From positions 1,002,370 through 1,022,446 of the forward strand of contig LSYV01000020.1 in the NCBI GenBank assembly GCA_001584585.1: a DNA stretch of 20,077 nt, given 5' to 3'. This DNA is from Gonium pectorale. Lineage: Eukaryota; Chlorophyta; Chlorophyceae; Chlamydomonadales; Volvocaceae. A program made the position numbers and the translations under genes. Below, piece by piece: positions 10,185-20,077 of this stretch (position 1 is the stretch's first letter; every line of letters starts with the position of its first letter). A model generated the notes under the pieces. That model saw only the letters and a program-made list of their open reading frames with translations. It searched no databases and was not told the origin of the DNA.

Positions 10185-12379
10185 TCAGAAGTCCTCGTCC
10201 ATGGAGAAGTTCTGCACCTTGCCCTGCAGGCCCGCCATGACGCCGTTCTTCTGGTAGTCGCCCACGCGCTTCTCAAAGAAGTTAGTCTTGCCCCTGTACG
10301 TCACGATACGACACGGCGGATTTGGCACCCGCAGTTTGAAATAGGAGGGAAGGACCAAGGATGCACGCGGATAGCGCAGATTCCGTGACCGCGGGGGCAG
10401 TGCAGAACAAGCAACTGCCCTCGCCATTCCGCTGGCCTCCAGGAGAGGGACAAGCATCCATCCCCTGGTGGGCATCACCCGTCACAATCCTGGTTCGAGT
10501 GTTGCCCCGTATCCGCCTATCGCCTCTTCTCCCACGCCTGCCCCCCTCCCGCGGCCTGGACCACTCACTGCAGAGACAGGAGCTCCATGAAGTCAAAGGG
10601 GTTGGCCACGTTGTAGTGCTTCTGGTTACCCAGCGCCACGAGCAGCCGGTCCGCCACAAACTGAATGTACTGGCCCATCAGGCGCGCGTTCATGCCGATC
10701 AGGTCCACCGGCAGCGCGTCCGTGCAAAACTCCTGCTCGATGGCGACCGCCTCGGTGATGATCTGCAGCACGCGCGCCTCGTCGGGCCGCTTCTTGAGCA
10801 TGCTGCGCACCCAAAAGCGAAGGGTCGAGCACACCAGTGCGTTGAGAGAGCGTTGCAACGAATGTGTGTGTGTGTGCGGAGAAAAGGCGCCGACGTCAAT
10901 CCGAGGGCAACAGGCGCAACCGTCAAACCGAGGGCAGGCGTATTTATGAGCCCGCGCCGCTGCCCCGGCGTGCAAGGAGTTGCGAAGACAGACCTGAAGA
11001 GCAGGCAGGCAAAGTCGGTGTGCAGCCCCTCGTCGCGGCTGATGAGCTCGTTGGAGAAGGTGAGGCCGGGCATGAGACCGCGCTTCTTGAGCCAGAAGAT
11101 CGAGCAGAACGAGCCGCTGAAGAAGATGCCCTCCACAGCCGCAAACGCAACTAGCCGCTCCCCGAAGGTCGCCTCGCTGCGAGTGCGGGAATAGGGCATG
11201 GAGCGAGGGTCAACGCAGGACGGCATCGAACTGCTGCAGACGGGTGCGGCGGACAGCGGTTCTGGGGAGGCGAGGCAGGCGCGGGGCACGGTACGTCCGT
11301 AGCGTCCTCGACCGGCCCAAGCCCGGGTTTGCTGCTGCCGCTCCCTGCTCTCCGGTGCACACCTGCCGATCCAGCGGATGGCCCACTGCGCCTTCTTCTT
11401 GATGCACGGCACCGTCTCGATGGAGTGGAACAGCTTGTGCTTCTCGGCCGGGTCCTTGATGTAGGACTCAAGCAGCAGCGAGTACATTTCTGAAAGAGGG
11501 AGACAACGGCGAGGGTTGAAAAAAGGCGGCAATAAGAGCCATTGTGCAGTGAGAGCTGAAGCGCGGGTGGGGCTTTGTCGGGGCATGGTGGCGGGTAGGG
11601 AGCCGGGCAATGCAGGCTGTAGCGCGGGTTGACGACGCGCCTCACCCGAGTGGATGTTCTCGATGGCCACCTGGAAGCCGTAGAACGCACGAGCCTGCGA
11701 GGGACAGAACGATTGGTGAGAAGACGTATGTGGCTGGTGCTGAGTGTGAGGTCACGGTCCTTCTGAACCCTCATCCGAAACCCTTTGGGGTCCGGGCGAC
11801 CCCCAATGCACAAGCCCCTCACCTCAGGGAGCTGGATCTCCTTCATGAATCGGATTGCAAGGTTCTCGTTGACAATGCCGTCGCTTGACGCGAAGAAGGC
11901 GAGCACGTGAGAAATGAAGTGGCGCTCGCCGTCGTTCAGCTTCTCCCAGTGCTTCATGTCATCGCCAAGGTCGACCTCCTCGGCTGCAAGAGGCAAACGA
12001 GGTCAGTGGGGGCTTGTCGCGGGAGAAGGCATCGCGGGGTCAGAGGCCTCTTACCCGTCCAAAAGCTCGCCTCCGCCTTCTTGTACATCTCCCAAATCTT
12101 GGGATACTTGATAGGGAACATGCAGAAGCGGTCCGGGTTCTCGTCAAGCAGGGGCTCCACGTCGCGCATGCTCTTGCGCGGGCTGGTGAAGAGCTCATGC
12201 TTCGCCTGGCTGCGCTCCGCCTTTGACACCTTGGAGGGCGAAGGGTCCTCGTCGCCGAGGCCCTTGCGCTTGCCGGGGGTGCCCTTGGCAGGCGTGCCCG
12301 CCTTTGAGCTAGCGCGCGAAGCGCGAGGCGGGGACATCAGCTGCGGCTGCAGGGCCTTGAGAGCGCGGTCGTCCGACAT
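10185..12379 (-). CDS. RNR2: Ribonucleotide reductase small subunit R2 (class Ia), seven exons, 395 aa
   Basis: Carries the diiron-tyrosyl radical cofactor that lets the R1-R2 complex reduce ribonucleoside diphosphates to deoxy forms for DNA synthesis. Exons in gene order are 12379-12055, 11983-11823, 11694-11646, 11489-11363, 11176-10994, 10802-10569 and 10293-10185; every phase agrees (1,188 nt with the stop). By comparison with mouse R2, the iron ligands are D143 (FFASSDG), E174 and H177 (IENIH), E236 (AAVEGIFF), E270 and H273 (RDEGLH), and the radical tyrosine is Y181 (EMYSLL). The C-terminus FSMDEDF corresponds to the tail that docks on R1. The first 70 residues are a basic, Ser/Pro-rich extension with five S/T-P-x-K/R sites. 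The ATG at 12379 has A at position -3 and opens the first exon. Nothing is broken or missing, and the catalytic core aligns along its whole length with animal R2. An E2F-type site lies 73 to 85 bases upstream. Confidence 0.97.
10863..10877. repeat. TG dinucleotide microsatellite in R2 intron 5
   Basis: A short TG run inside the intron between R2 exons 5 and 6. Likely length-variable between strains; no function is suggested. Confidence 0.7.
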
Positions 12380-12451
12380 TCTTAAAGCTAGTGTGTGAGT
12401 GTGAGTTGAATGCAGGAAAAGTAGCGGTAGAAGTCAGCTCTGGCGGTTAAA

Positions 12452-12464
12452 TTGGCGCGCAAAA
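12452..12464. promoter_or_regulatory. Palindromic E2F/DP-type site upstream of the R2 gene
   Basis: On the gene strand it reads TTTTGCGCGCCAA, fitting the E2F consensus TTTSSCGC and close to a two-sided palindrome. It starts 73 bases ahead of the R2 ATG. R2 genes are classic E2F targets at the G1/S transition in plants and animals, so the position makes sense. A weaker GC-core palindrome, GTGGCGCCAC, lies about 50 bases further upstream at 12506-12515. Binding is inferred from sequence only. Confidence 0.6.
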
Positions 12465-12576
12465 CGACAAGATCCATGCGGGGCCTGCTGCGCGTTGACG
12501 TTGTCGTGGCGCCACAATTACCTCTCGCTCTGCTACAGCTCGCTTTAGTGGTCATAATAGCTGATACCAAATCACG

Positions 12577-12581
12577 TTACA
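12577..12581 (-). terminator. Poly(A) signal TGTAA of the dehydrogenase gene
   Basis: Only TGTAA on the minus strand in the 600 bases past the dehydrogenase stop codon. Cleavage would fall near 12565, about 50 bases before the GC-rich sites of the R2 promoter, so the two genes are tightly packed head to tail. Confidence 0.5.
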
Positions 12582-13180
12582 TTGCAGTACGTCAATGAGG
12601 CATCAGCTCCTTCGGCGCGGCCAGGGTCGCGACTGTCCAACTGCCCACGCGCAGCGCACGCGCCCGCATAGGGCTTTCGCGGCCCTTCGGCCGCACGTGT
12701 ACCGCAACGCGATTGGCCACAGCCCACATGCACGGGGATGTGCGTGAACGTGCCACACAACCCCAGCACGACATGCGCCCGAGTCCCTCGATCAAAGCAG
12801 TGAACGTCACCCTTGCATCAGTCACAGCATCAACTGGGTCAATGCCACATGCCGTTGCGGCTACGAAACCGTCTCACCAGCACCACCTCCTGGGCATGAT
12901 GTCCCCAGCGGGCCCCGGCGACACTGCCCTACCCGCTGCTGCCCCAGCCCCCACAGCACACCCCGCCCTTCCCTGCGCCTTTCGGACGATATGCACAACC
13001 TGCCACGTAATCCCCTACGCCTACATCCTCCTCCAAAAACAACCAGCGCTCCAGGCATGGCGCTGCACTTGCCTAGAACCCACAACAGCACGAAACCGGC
13101 ACAACGTCGAGCGGGGCTAGGTCCGCGATTGTATACCGTTATTGATGAGGCCGTCGACTACAATCTGTACGCTGCCCTCC
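12582..13180 (-). other. Probable 3' UTR of the dehydrogenase gene
   Basis: About 600 bases between the stop codon and the candidate TGTAA signal. No gene is visible. Open frames on both strands here lack motifs and a codon bias like that of the four genes. Confidence 0.5.
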
Positions 13181-16100
13181 TCAGTGGCGACGCCCCTTGT
13201 TCTTCTTGCCCTTTGGCTTGCTGCCGCCCTTGCCGCCAGCCGCAGCCGCGCCGCCCCCGGACGAGCCCTTGCCGCTGCCACCCGACGTCGGGGCCTCCTC
13301 TGCGCTGGCCTCGGTCTCGGCGTCCGCAACCGCACCCGCGCCCAGCACCGCCTCCGCGTCCTGCGCGGCCACATGTGCTTCCCGGACCAGCCCGACTTTC
13401 GGCGCCGGCGCGTGCGCCTGGCCGGCCGCGCCCCCTCTTCCGCCCTCGATGCCCACGCCCGGTGCCGGGCCCTCCCCCGAAGCCGCCGACAGCGGCGCGT
13501 CGCGAAGCTCTGCCGCGAGCGCCGCCGCCGACGGCTTGGTGGCGCTACCACCGGCACCGGCAGCGGTGGCGGTGGCGGCCGGCAGCGGGAGTTCCTCGCC
13601 GCTGGGCACCGGGCTTAGGCCGCGCAGGATGCCGGACGCGGGCTCGCCGCCGCGGCCGCTCGTCAGCGGCGCCTGAGTGCCCTCACCCTCCTGGCCGCCG
13701 TCGCTGCCGATGTGGGGCCGCTTGTGGGGCGGAGGAGCCACCGGCGGCTCAGCCACTGCCGGCTCAACCGGCGGCAGCGGCCTGCACGAAGCCTCGCTGA
13801 AGCTCGGCAGGTGCGCCAGCGCAAACGGAGCTGCAGCGCCGCCCTCCCTTGCGGCCGCCGCTGGGTGAGCCCCCGGCGGCAGCTCCGGCCCCGGCAGCAC
13901 CAGACCGTGCTCGTCCGCCAGGTGCTGCAGCGTCGCCGGCGGCGACGGCACCGCCACGGGCACCACCGGCGGCGGCGACGCCGCTGGCTGCGGCATCGCC
14001 GCATCGGCGGGCGACGGCGCCACGGGCTCTGCGTCGACGCCGTCCTCGACGTCGGACTCGTGGCGTACGACGAGGCGGCGACGCGAGGAGCCGCTGCCAC
14101 GGGACGGCGGCCGCACGCCGGCGGCGCTGCTGGGAGGCGTCGCAGCGGCGGCGGCGTCGCCGGCGGGGCCGGGGGAGCCGGCGGCGTAGGCGCCCGGTGA
14201 GGGGCCGGAGGCGTTGGGGCGGCGGCCCTTGGGAGTCACGTCCAAGCCGGTCGGCAGCGGCGGTATGCCCGGCATCCCGACAAAGGTCTGGAGGGGGGGA
14301 GGAGGAGGGGAGGGGAGGGGGGAAACGGCGGAGTGGGGAGGGGTGCTTGGGAGGAGATGGTGTGGGCGGCCAGGAACGGGAGGGGGCCGACGAGCTTGGG
14401 GGTGCGGTGGGCGGAAGGCGAGCGCCGCGGCGAGGCGTGTGAGGCATGTGAGGCATGTCTGGCGTGTGGCGGGGCCCCTGTGGGGCGCCGCACCAGAGCC
14501 CCCGCTGCCCCGCTGCCCCGCTGTGTGCGACCTCGCTCGACGCATGATGGGCCGCTTCCCTCCGGATGGCAATCACCCACTGGAAGGGCAGCGCAGCGCA
14601 TGCTCCTGAGTCAATGCGTATTCACTGGCGCGGCGGCCCTTGGGCCCACGGCAAGTGGCCATGGGACGTGGGAGCGGAGGCTCCGGCTCCCCGTGCCCCT
14701 GCCCGCCCACCATCAGCCCTGACCACCGATGCCATGCGGTCGGGGCACGGCGCCGCCCGCCCGTCCCCAGACAGCGCCGAAGACTGCCCGGTCCCCAGTC
14801 CTATGGGTGCACACACGCAGACGCAGAGAGAACCAACCCCCTCGCCCCCGCCGCCCCACGCCCCCCGCGCCGGCAGAAAGGAACCACCCCCCTCGCCCCC
14901 GCCGCCTTCCGCACTGCCATCGGCTCCTCCACACACAACCCCGGCTTACAGCTTACAGCTAACAGCATAACGCGTGACGCGTACCGCGCGCACCTGTACG
15001 GGCGACATGACGGGGCGCTTGCGGCTGGACGCGGGGCGGCCGCCGCCCTCCCCATTGCCCGGAGCGTCATCAGGGTCGGACCCGATCTGGCCAGATGGCA
15101 ATGGACATGAGACGGGGACCGGGTGGGCGGGCCAGGGTGTGGTATATGCGTGGGCCTGCAGACTGATCTAACAAAGAGGCAGCGCCGCACTCGTTAGGCA
15201 GGCATACAGCACCATCTGCGTTGCGAGCGTCGGCGTTGCGGGGACCAGGGCGCAGGGTGCGCGTGGATGGACGGGTTGGTCGTGAGGAAGGGAATTGGGT
15301 CGCGTGGATGGACGGGGTGGTCATGAAGAAGGGAATCGCGGCGGGCGCATCCTGATTGCGACAGCAGCGAGCACGGGGATACCGTACTGTCGTACCTGCA
15401 AGTCTGCCAACATCTCGCCGGCGGCGGCGCCGCCCGCCACGTGCCTTGCCGCCTCCGCCAGCGGTGGCGGCGGCGGCGCGTCGCCGTCCGCCAGGCCGAC
15501 GACCTTCTCGCTGTACGACCACAGCGCCGCCGCCAGGCGGGCGTCGTACGTCTGGCGCGCGGACGCCACGGGCACCGTACGGCTGAACAGCCTGCGGGGC
15601 GGCACGGAGCGGGTGCGGAATGACGGCCGGAGGTCCAGAGGGGGCCCCACACCCTAGGTGGCTGCTGATCCGGCCTCCTCAACCCGTCCTCCTGAAGAGT
15701 GCAGAGTCTGCCCCTCCCTCCCTGCGGGGCCGTCAGAAAGCTAGCCTGCCCCTGTTGCCGTCTCCTGCACTTTGCCCGCTTCTCCCGCCTCCCCACCGCA
15801 CCTCCCGCCGGTCCAGTGCCTGACGGGATAGTCTAGAAAAGAGTGTACGAACACCGATGTGCCGTACAACGCGGGCTTGACGAAGCGGGCCCAGTGCCTC
15901 CACGCCCCGTCCACGCAGCTCAGCAGCGGGCTGGCGAAGGCGCCGCGCGCGTAGTAGCGCAGGTCGGAGGCGGGGGACAGCACGTGCGGGGCGACGTCCT
16001 GTGGGGGCAGGGGGCGAGGGGGCGGGCCGAGGAGGGCGCAGAGGAGGTGCGTGGGAGGTTTTGGGTCAGGCTGGGACAAGGGTGCTGGCCCAGCACGCGC

Positions 16101-18686
16101 CAGTGCAACGAAGGCCCTCGTCCATGGGTTGTCGAGTTGCTGGAGGCCTCATGCAGCACCCCGGGTGGAGTTCGGCGGAGGGGCACAGGAGGGCCTGCGT
16201 CGAGCGCTGAACACACGCGCCACGACGCGCACGTCCGTCCGCCAGCAATGGCCAACCCCTCGGCCCCATGGCCTTCGACGCACCCGGTCCCAGTCAACGG
16301 TCGCCGCCGCCACCAGCACCTCGGCGCCGTCGACCGGCGGAGCGTACAGCGCCTCGATCACCCAGCGGGCCGGAGGAACGGCCAGCGCGGGCACCTCGTC
16401 CCAGATGGCGGTGCGGGCGCCACCGGGGTCCGCGGCGCAGGACTGCGAGCGACGGGACAAATCGTACATGCCGTACATGCCGTAAACGAGTGCGAACGGG
16501 CGTGAAAAGATTTGTCACGGCGTGGCTGGCGTCCGTTGCCGGGTAGCTCAGCCTCCGTTCGTCTACCCCCCTACGTGGCCGCGTTCCGGAGCGACGTCGG
16601 TCCGCCCGGGTTGCCATGCTCACCGACTAACACGCATACAGTACGTCTGTAAAAAAGAGAGAAACCTGCACAGAAAGAGGGTGCCCTGCGATACGATTGC
16701 GGCCGAACGCAACCCAGCAGGCCGACGGCGAATTATCAGCTGTGTGGCAAGACGTGGAACGACACGTACGGCCACACGTCACAGGGGCGGTCAACCAGCG
16801 GCGCCGGCTGCAGCAACCCAGGCAACGTGCCCCCCCCCCGCACTGACACTTGCAGTAACGTCACCCGTCAAAGCCGGGGAGGCCATGGGTGGATACGCAT
16901 ACACATACACCGCTCGCACCGCAACGCACCTGCACGCCTAGCGGCCCCAGCCGGCGCTGCAGCTCGTACGCGAACAGCACCTGCGGCCGGCGCGGCAGCC
17001 CGACGGCAACGGGTCGACCCAGGGCAGCAGGGGAGGGACGCTGGCTGGGTACGAGAGGAACGCGCGAAGAATGGTAAGGATGTATCGCAAGCGGGACCGC
17101 CCGTGGCAAGGATCCAGGTCGTCGCTGGGCGACAGCATAGCATACAGCGGAATGGCCTGGGGTAATGCAGATGGGAGCTTGAGGACGGCAGCATGAAACG
17201 AGGGCAGCGTGCTGCGCCTCCGGTCCGTAATCCAACGCCAGGCGAGACCTGGTGCGGCCCGGCCCGGCCTCACGTTTGCGAGCTTGGTCCAGGGGTAGAC
17301 CATGGTGGAGGTACTGTGGATGAAGACACGCGGGTCGGTGGGGATCTCGTAGCAGCGGTGTGTCACGGACGACAGAGCCACCACGCGGGCCCCGCTGGCG
17401 ACCAGCTTGGCCTCCAGCAGCCGGGTGAGGTGGTAGGGGCCCAGGTAGTTGACCTGAGGGCAAGGGAGCGGCAAACACCTCGGTTTGATAGCGCCCTTTG
17501 CGCGGATTCCGGAACGGACGCCGGCGTACGGCGCTTCCAGCCCAACGGTGGAACCGCCTCAGGATAGCGGGAAAGCAGGTCCTCCTTACTATGTTGCATC
17601 ATTTTCTGTAAAGTTCCATCCGCAGTCGTTCGAGTTGGATTCCTCAAAGCCATGCCGATATCCAGTGTGCGCCGTCTCCTGTCCTACCCACTTCCCGCGC
17701 CCCCCCCAGATCACACGCCCGGTCCGGATTGCCACCCGCCCACCGAACCAACCACGCACCTGCACCAGCCGGTTCACTCCGCGCTCGTCCACCGCCGGTC
17801 CCGGCAGCATGCTCAGTCCCGCGTTGTTGATGAGTATGTGCAGCGGCGTGGCGGTGTCGGACAGCAGCGCGCGGGCGAAGCGGGCGATGGACGCCGGGTC
17901 GGCCAGGTCCAGCGGGGGCACGGCGGGCGGGAGCACGAAGTCCAGGTAGTGAGGGGCAGGGGCAGGGGAGCCGCCTGCGCCGGCAGCCTCGTCGGCGTGC
18001 CTGCAGTGGGGCCGGAGCGACGGGTCGCGGATGCGGGTTGGCCACGCGGTCTCGCAGCTGGTGCGCATGAAACTCCGCTCCGATCGGTCCAGTCTCGGAG
18101 CATGCGTGGCGCTTCGCGTGCAATGTGCTGCGCGCAACTAACCCGACACCATCTATTACCGAGCATTATCTGCCCCACCATCAATACCCCCCATCCAGGC
18201 CGCCTCTACCTCGACTGATGAAGCCAAGGTCTAGAGGTGTGTCACGCGGTGCGACAGGGACGCTCAAGACGGCTGGCTGCGAGGGGCTACTTGCGGCCGT
18301 TACCTTGTATGAGCCGCAGCAGGGAATGCGCTTGCCTCTCATACCCAGACACCATTCCGCTTTCCTCCCCACGGCGGCCCCCCTCCCCTGGGCACCCGCC
18401 TCTTGCGGACCTCCGCCAGCACCCTCTCCGCCTTGGCCGGGTTGCGCACGCCCCAGATGACCTTGGCGCCCCGCTCCGCCAGCGCCACCGCGGCCTCCAG
18501 GCCCAGGCCGCTGGTGGCGCCGGTCACCAGAGCCACGCGGCCGGCCAGGTCTCGGACTCTAGCGGGGGCCGAGGCCGAGGCCGGGGATGGCCCGCCGGGG
18601 TGCGTTGGCACAGGCTGGCTGCTGACAGCGCCAGCGCTGCTGCCGCCGGAACGCGCCTCATCGGCGCTCCCGGCGATGGCCTGCAT
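13181..18686 (-). CDS. Short-chain dehydrogenase/reductase with a long low-complexity C-terminal tail, nine exons, about 845 aa
   Basis: NAD(P)-dependent oxidoreductase of the SDR family; substrate unknown. Exons in gene order are 18686-18373, 18000-17760, 17453-17274, 16980-16930, 16442-16284, 15998-15802, 15591-15396, 15086-14994 and 14287-13181; phases agree throughout (2,538 nt with the stop). Residues 1-45 are a Ser/Ala/Pro-rich leader, possibly an organelle transit peptide. Then come the cofactor motif TGATSGLG (55-62), NNAG (163-166) and the catalytic set N187, S214, Y238 and K242 (YPWTK). The stretch after ADPGGARTAIWDEVP resembles a plant SDR subgroup (as I recall, that of Arabidopsis At5g53100). 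The fold closes with TYDARLAAALWSYSEKVVGL near 396-415. Beyond about residue 447 the two last exons encode roughly 400 residues rich in Ala, Gly, Pro and Ser, ending in a Lys/Arg cluster (KPKGKKNKGRRH). The junction of exons 1 and 2 and the joining of the tail are the least certain points. No in-frame ATG precedes 18686 before a stop. Confidence 0.8.
14946..14957 (-). terminator. Pair of TGTAA motifs inside intron 8 of the dehydrogenase gene
   Basis: TGTAAGCTGTAA on the minus strand, starting about 35 bases past the exon 8 donor. Without splicing, exon 8 would read on for 16 codons and stop at a TAA (14948-14946) that is part of the second motif. This could act as an intronic poly(A) site; its use is inferred, not seen. 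Confidence 0.3.
15260..15336. repeat. 41-base tandem duplication in dehydrogenase intron 7
   Basis: Two imperfect copies, each beginning CGCGTGGATGGACGGG, at 15260-15300 and 15301-15336. They differ by a few substitutions, and the second copy ends diverged. The repeat lies within the intron between exons 7 and 8. Confidence 0.75.
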
Positions 18687-18717
18687 TGGCACTGGGGAGC
18701 TGCAAGTCACTAGGGGT

Positions 18718-18773
18718 TTTCGATAGATCGCCGCCAGTCCTGGGTTGGGCGAGCAGTGTTTCGCTAGATCGCC
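18718..18773. repeat. 15-base direct repeat pair just upstream of the dehydrogenase ATG
   Basis: TTTCGATAGATCGCC (18718-18732) and TTTCGCTAGATCGCC (18759-18773) differ at one base and lie 41 bases apart, 32 to 87 bases ahead of the proposed start codon. They may be in the 5' UTR or the core promoter. No known factor is assigned. Confidence 0.6.
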
Positions 18774-20077
18774 CAGAGAACTCTCGCTGAGGTATTTGTC
18801 GTTGCTGCCTTGGATGGCCAGCACGGAAGGCGTCCGATGCACAAGGATATGTGTGTGTCTGGGGATCTACTAGCAAAGCAGCCGGAAAATGGCTGCTGGG
18901 ATGTTTCTCGGGAGTTGCTGACGCGATAACCAAAGGCAGTTTGAAGCCTGCTGATGGCACAAGGAGAATAGCAGTGATCAATGGCGAAGATCAGTGTAGG
19001 TTTACAACTACTTGAAAGTAGTGGAAGCGTGTGCCCTTCGTTGGGCCGAGACGGGCCGAGCGCACGACTCACCAACGGCCGCCACATCAAGCAATTCAGG
19101 CGCTTGCATACATTACTAGCAAGCAAGCACCGTGCGCACGCCCCCATGGTCTCGCGGAGCGTAACCATCGGACTGAAGCACACAAGTGACCCACGGGTCA
19201 CACCTTGCTCGCCGAGGTGGCGACGGCCACAAACGATCAGCCGAGGAGCCCACGTCGATGGTATGGGCAGCGCACGTGAAATGCGTGAGAGCGCGCACAT
19301 ACTGTGGGTTGCATCGTCACCATCCGGCTGTACCGGTGTCCCTCGGCCGTTCCTCCACAACCACATCAGCCCCTTCCACATCACGCCTCTGCTACGGAAC
19401 TCCCCGACATGTCCCACAACAAGCCGTCTGCGCGCCCCTGCAGAGTAGGCTTGGGACGCGCTGTAGATTTGCCGCTGCTCGTTACGGTGGCGGCGGCAGC
19501 ACCGTGGATATGCACGTCAGTTCACAACTTTCGCCGCCATGCTGCTCAGCCGACAGTAGAAACAGAGGGTCAACCGTGGTCAACGGCCATGGAAGCACAT
19601 GAAAAGCAGCCGACGCCGCAGTGCGGCTTCGCCATGCATGCTTGTGTCGCCCGAATGTGCAAACTTCAGCAGGTGCCCTAGCCTCGTATGCTGCTGAAGA
19701 GGCTGAAGTGCATGTGCGGCGACAAATGGAACTCATTTCCCCAAAGAACGCGTCCACATGATGCCCTTCTCGCATGCGTGCAGCAAAGACACTACTCCCA
19801 GAATCCTTAGCGTAACGTACCAACAGAGTTGCTCCGACGCCGCTTAAGGAGAACGACTTCGTACCGCAGGGCCCTGGACACAACGCCTCACCCGAGTGAG
19901 TCGTTTGAATGGGCGGCGCATGCATGAGGTGAGGTGCACCAGCGGCGCGGCAACCAAGACAAAGAGCACACACGTCGTTTGGACGGCGCCCCCTGGGGCT
20001 GCGCAGAAGAGACCCTCCTCCTCTAACCTTCCTACGAGCTGAATCGGCACCCCCGNGTGCGGAATACCTNTTCGTGG
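18774..20077. other. Right-hand region, promoter side of the dehydrogenase gene, no gene seen
   Basis: About 1.3 kb with lower GC content and no recognisable coding exon on either strand. The longest frame, 217 codons on the minus strand at 18764-19417, has no motif, ordinary base composition and many codons rare in the four genes. Bases 20056 and 20070 are N, so the sequence quality drops at the very end. Confidence 0.5.

Noticed and set aside
13142..13618. Plus-strand open frames opposite the SDR tail
   Set aside because: They mirror the low-complexity tail exon; Ala/Arg/Pro repeats arise from the GC-rich complementary strand.
18764..19417. 217-codon minus-strand frame upstream of the SDR gene
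   Set aside because: No recognisable motif, mixed codon use and Cys/Arg/Ser-rich composition. It could be a gene or upstream exon, but nothing supports it.

Overview
The window looks like nuclear DNA of a volvocine green alga close to Chlamydomonas (inference). It is very GC-rich. Its genes are split into many short exons by GT-AG introns of about 50 to 700 bases. C or G is strongly preferred at third codon positions, and TGTAA motifs lie downstream of the stop codons at distances normal for algal poly(A) signals. The species cannot be named from sequence alone.

Four protein-coding genes are supported, all on the minus strand and so read from right to left. For each I rebuilt the exon chain by hand, from splice dinucleotides, phase agreement at every junction and continuity with the protein family. 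(1) Left edge to 2405: the N-terminal part of an importin-4-type karyopherin, five exons visible, continuing off the left edge. (2) 3999-8382: a seven-exon gene for a type II membrane glycosyltransferase of family GT61 (DUF563), 634 residues. (3) 10185-12379: a seven-exon gene for the small (R2) subunit of class I ribonucleotide reductase, 395 residues, with all iron ligands and the radical tyrosine present. (4) 13181-18686: a nine-exon gene for a short-chain dehydrogenase/reductase whose complete catalytic domain is followed by about 400 residues of low-complexity tail.

The spaces between genes are 2406-3998, 8383-10184, 12380-13180 and 18687-20077. They are less GC-rich, hold probable UTRs, one TATA box, poly(A) signals and a palindromic E2F-type site ahead of the ribonucleotide reductase gene, and show no other gene I can support. 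No tRNA, rRNA, CRISPR array or intact mobile element was recognised. Two ambiguous bases near the right end suggest that the assembly ends there.

The genes do not form a pathway. They cover nuclear import, Golgi glycan assembly, dNTP supply and an unassigned NAD(P)-dependent redox reaction. I see no clearly new multi-gene system. The points most worth following are the long tail of the dehydrogenase and a possible intronic poly(A) switch that would remove most of it, and the apparent double cell-cycle control of ribonucleotide reductase (an E2F site plus five CDK-type sites in its N-terminus).
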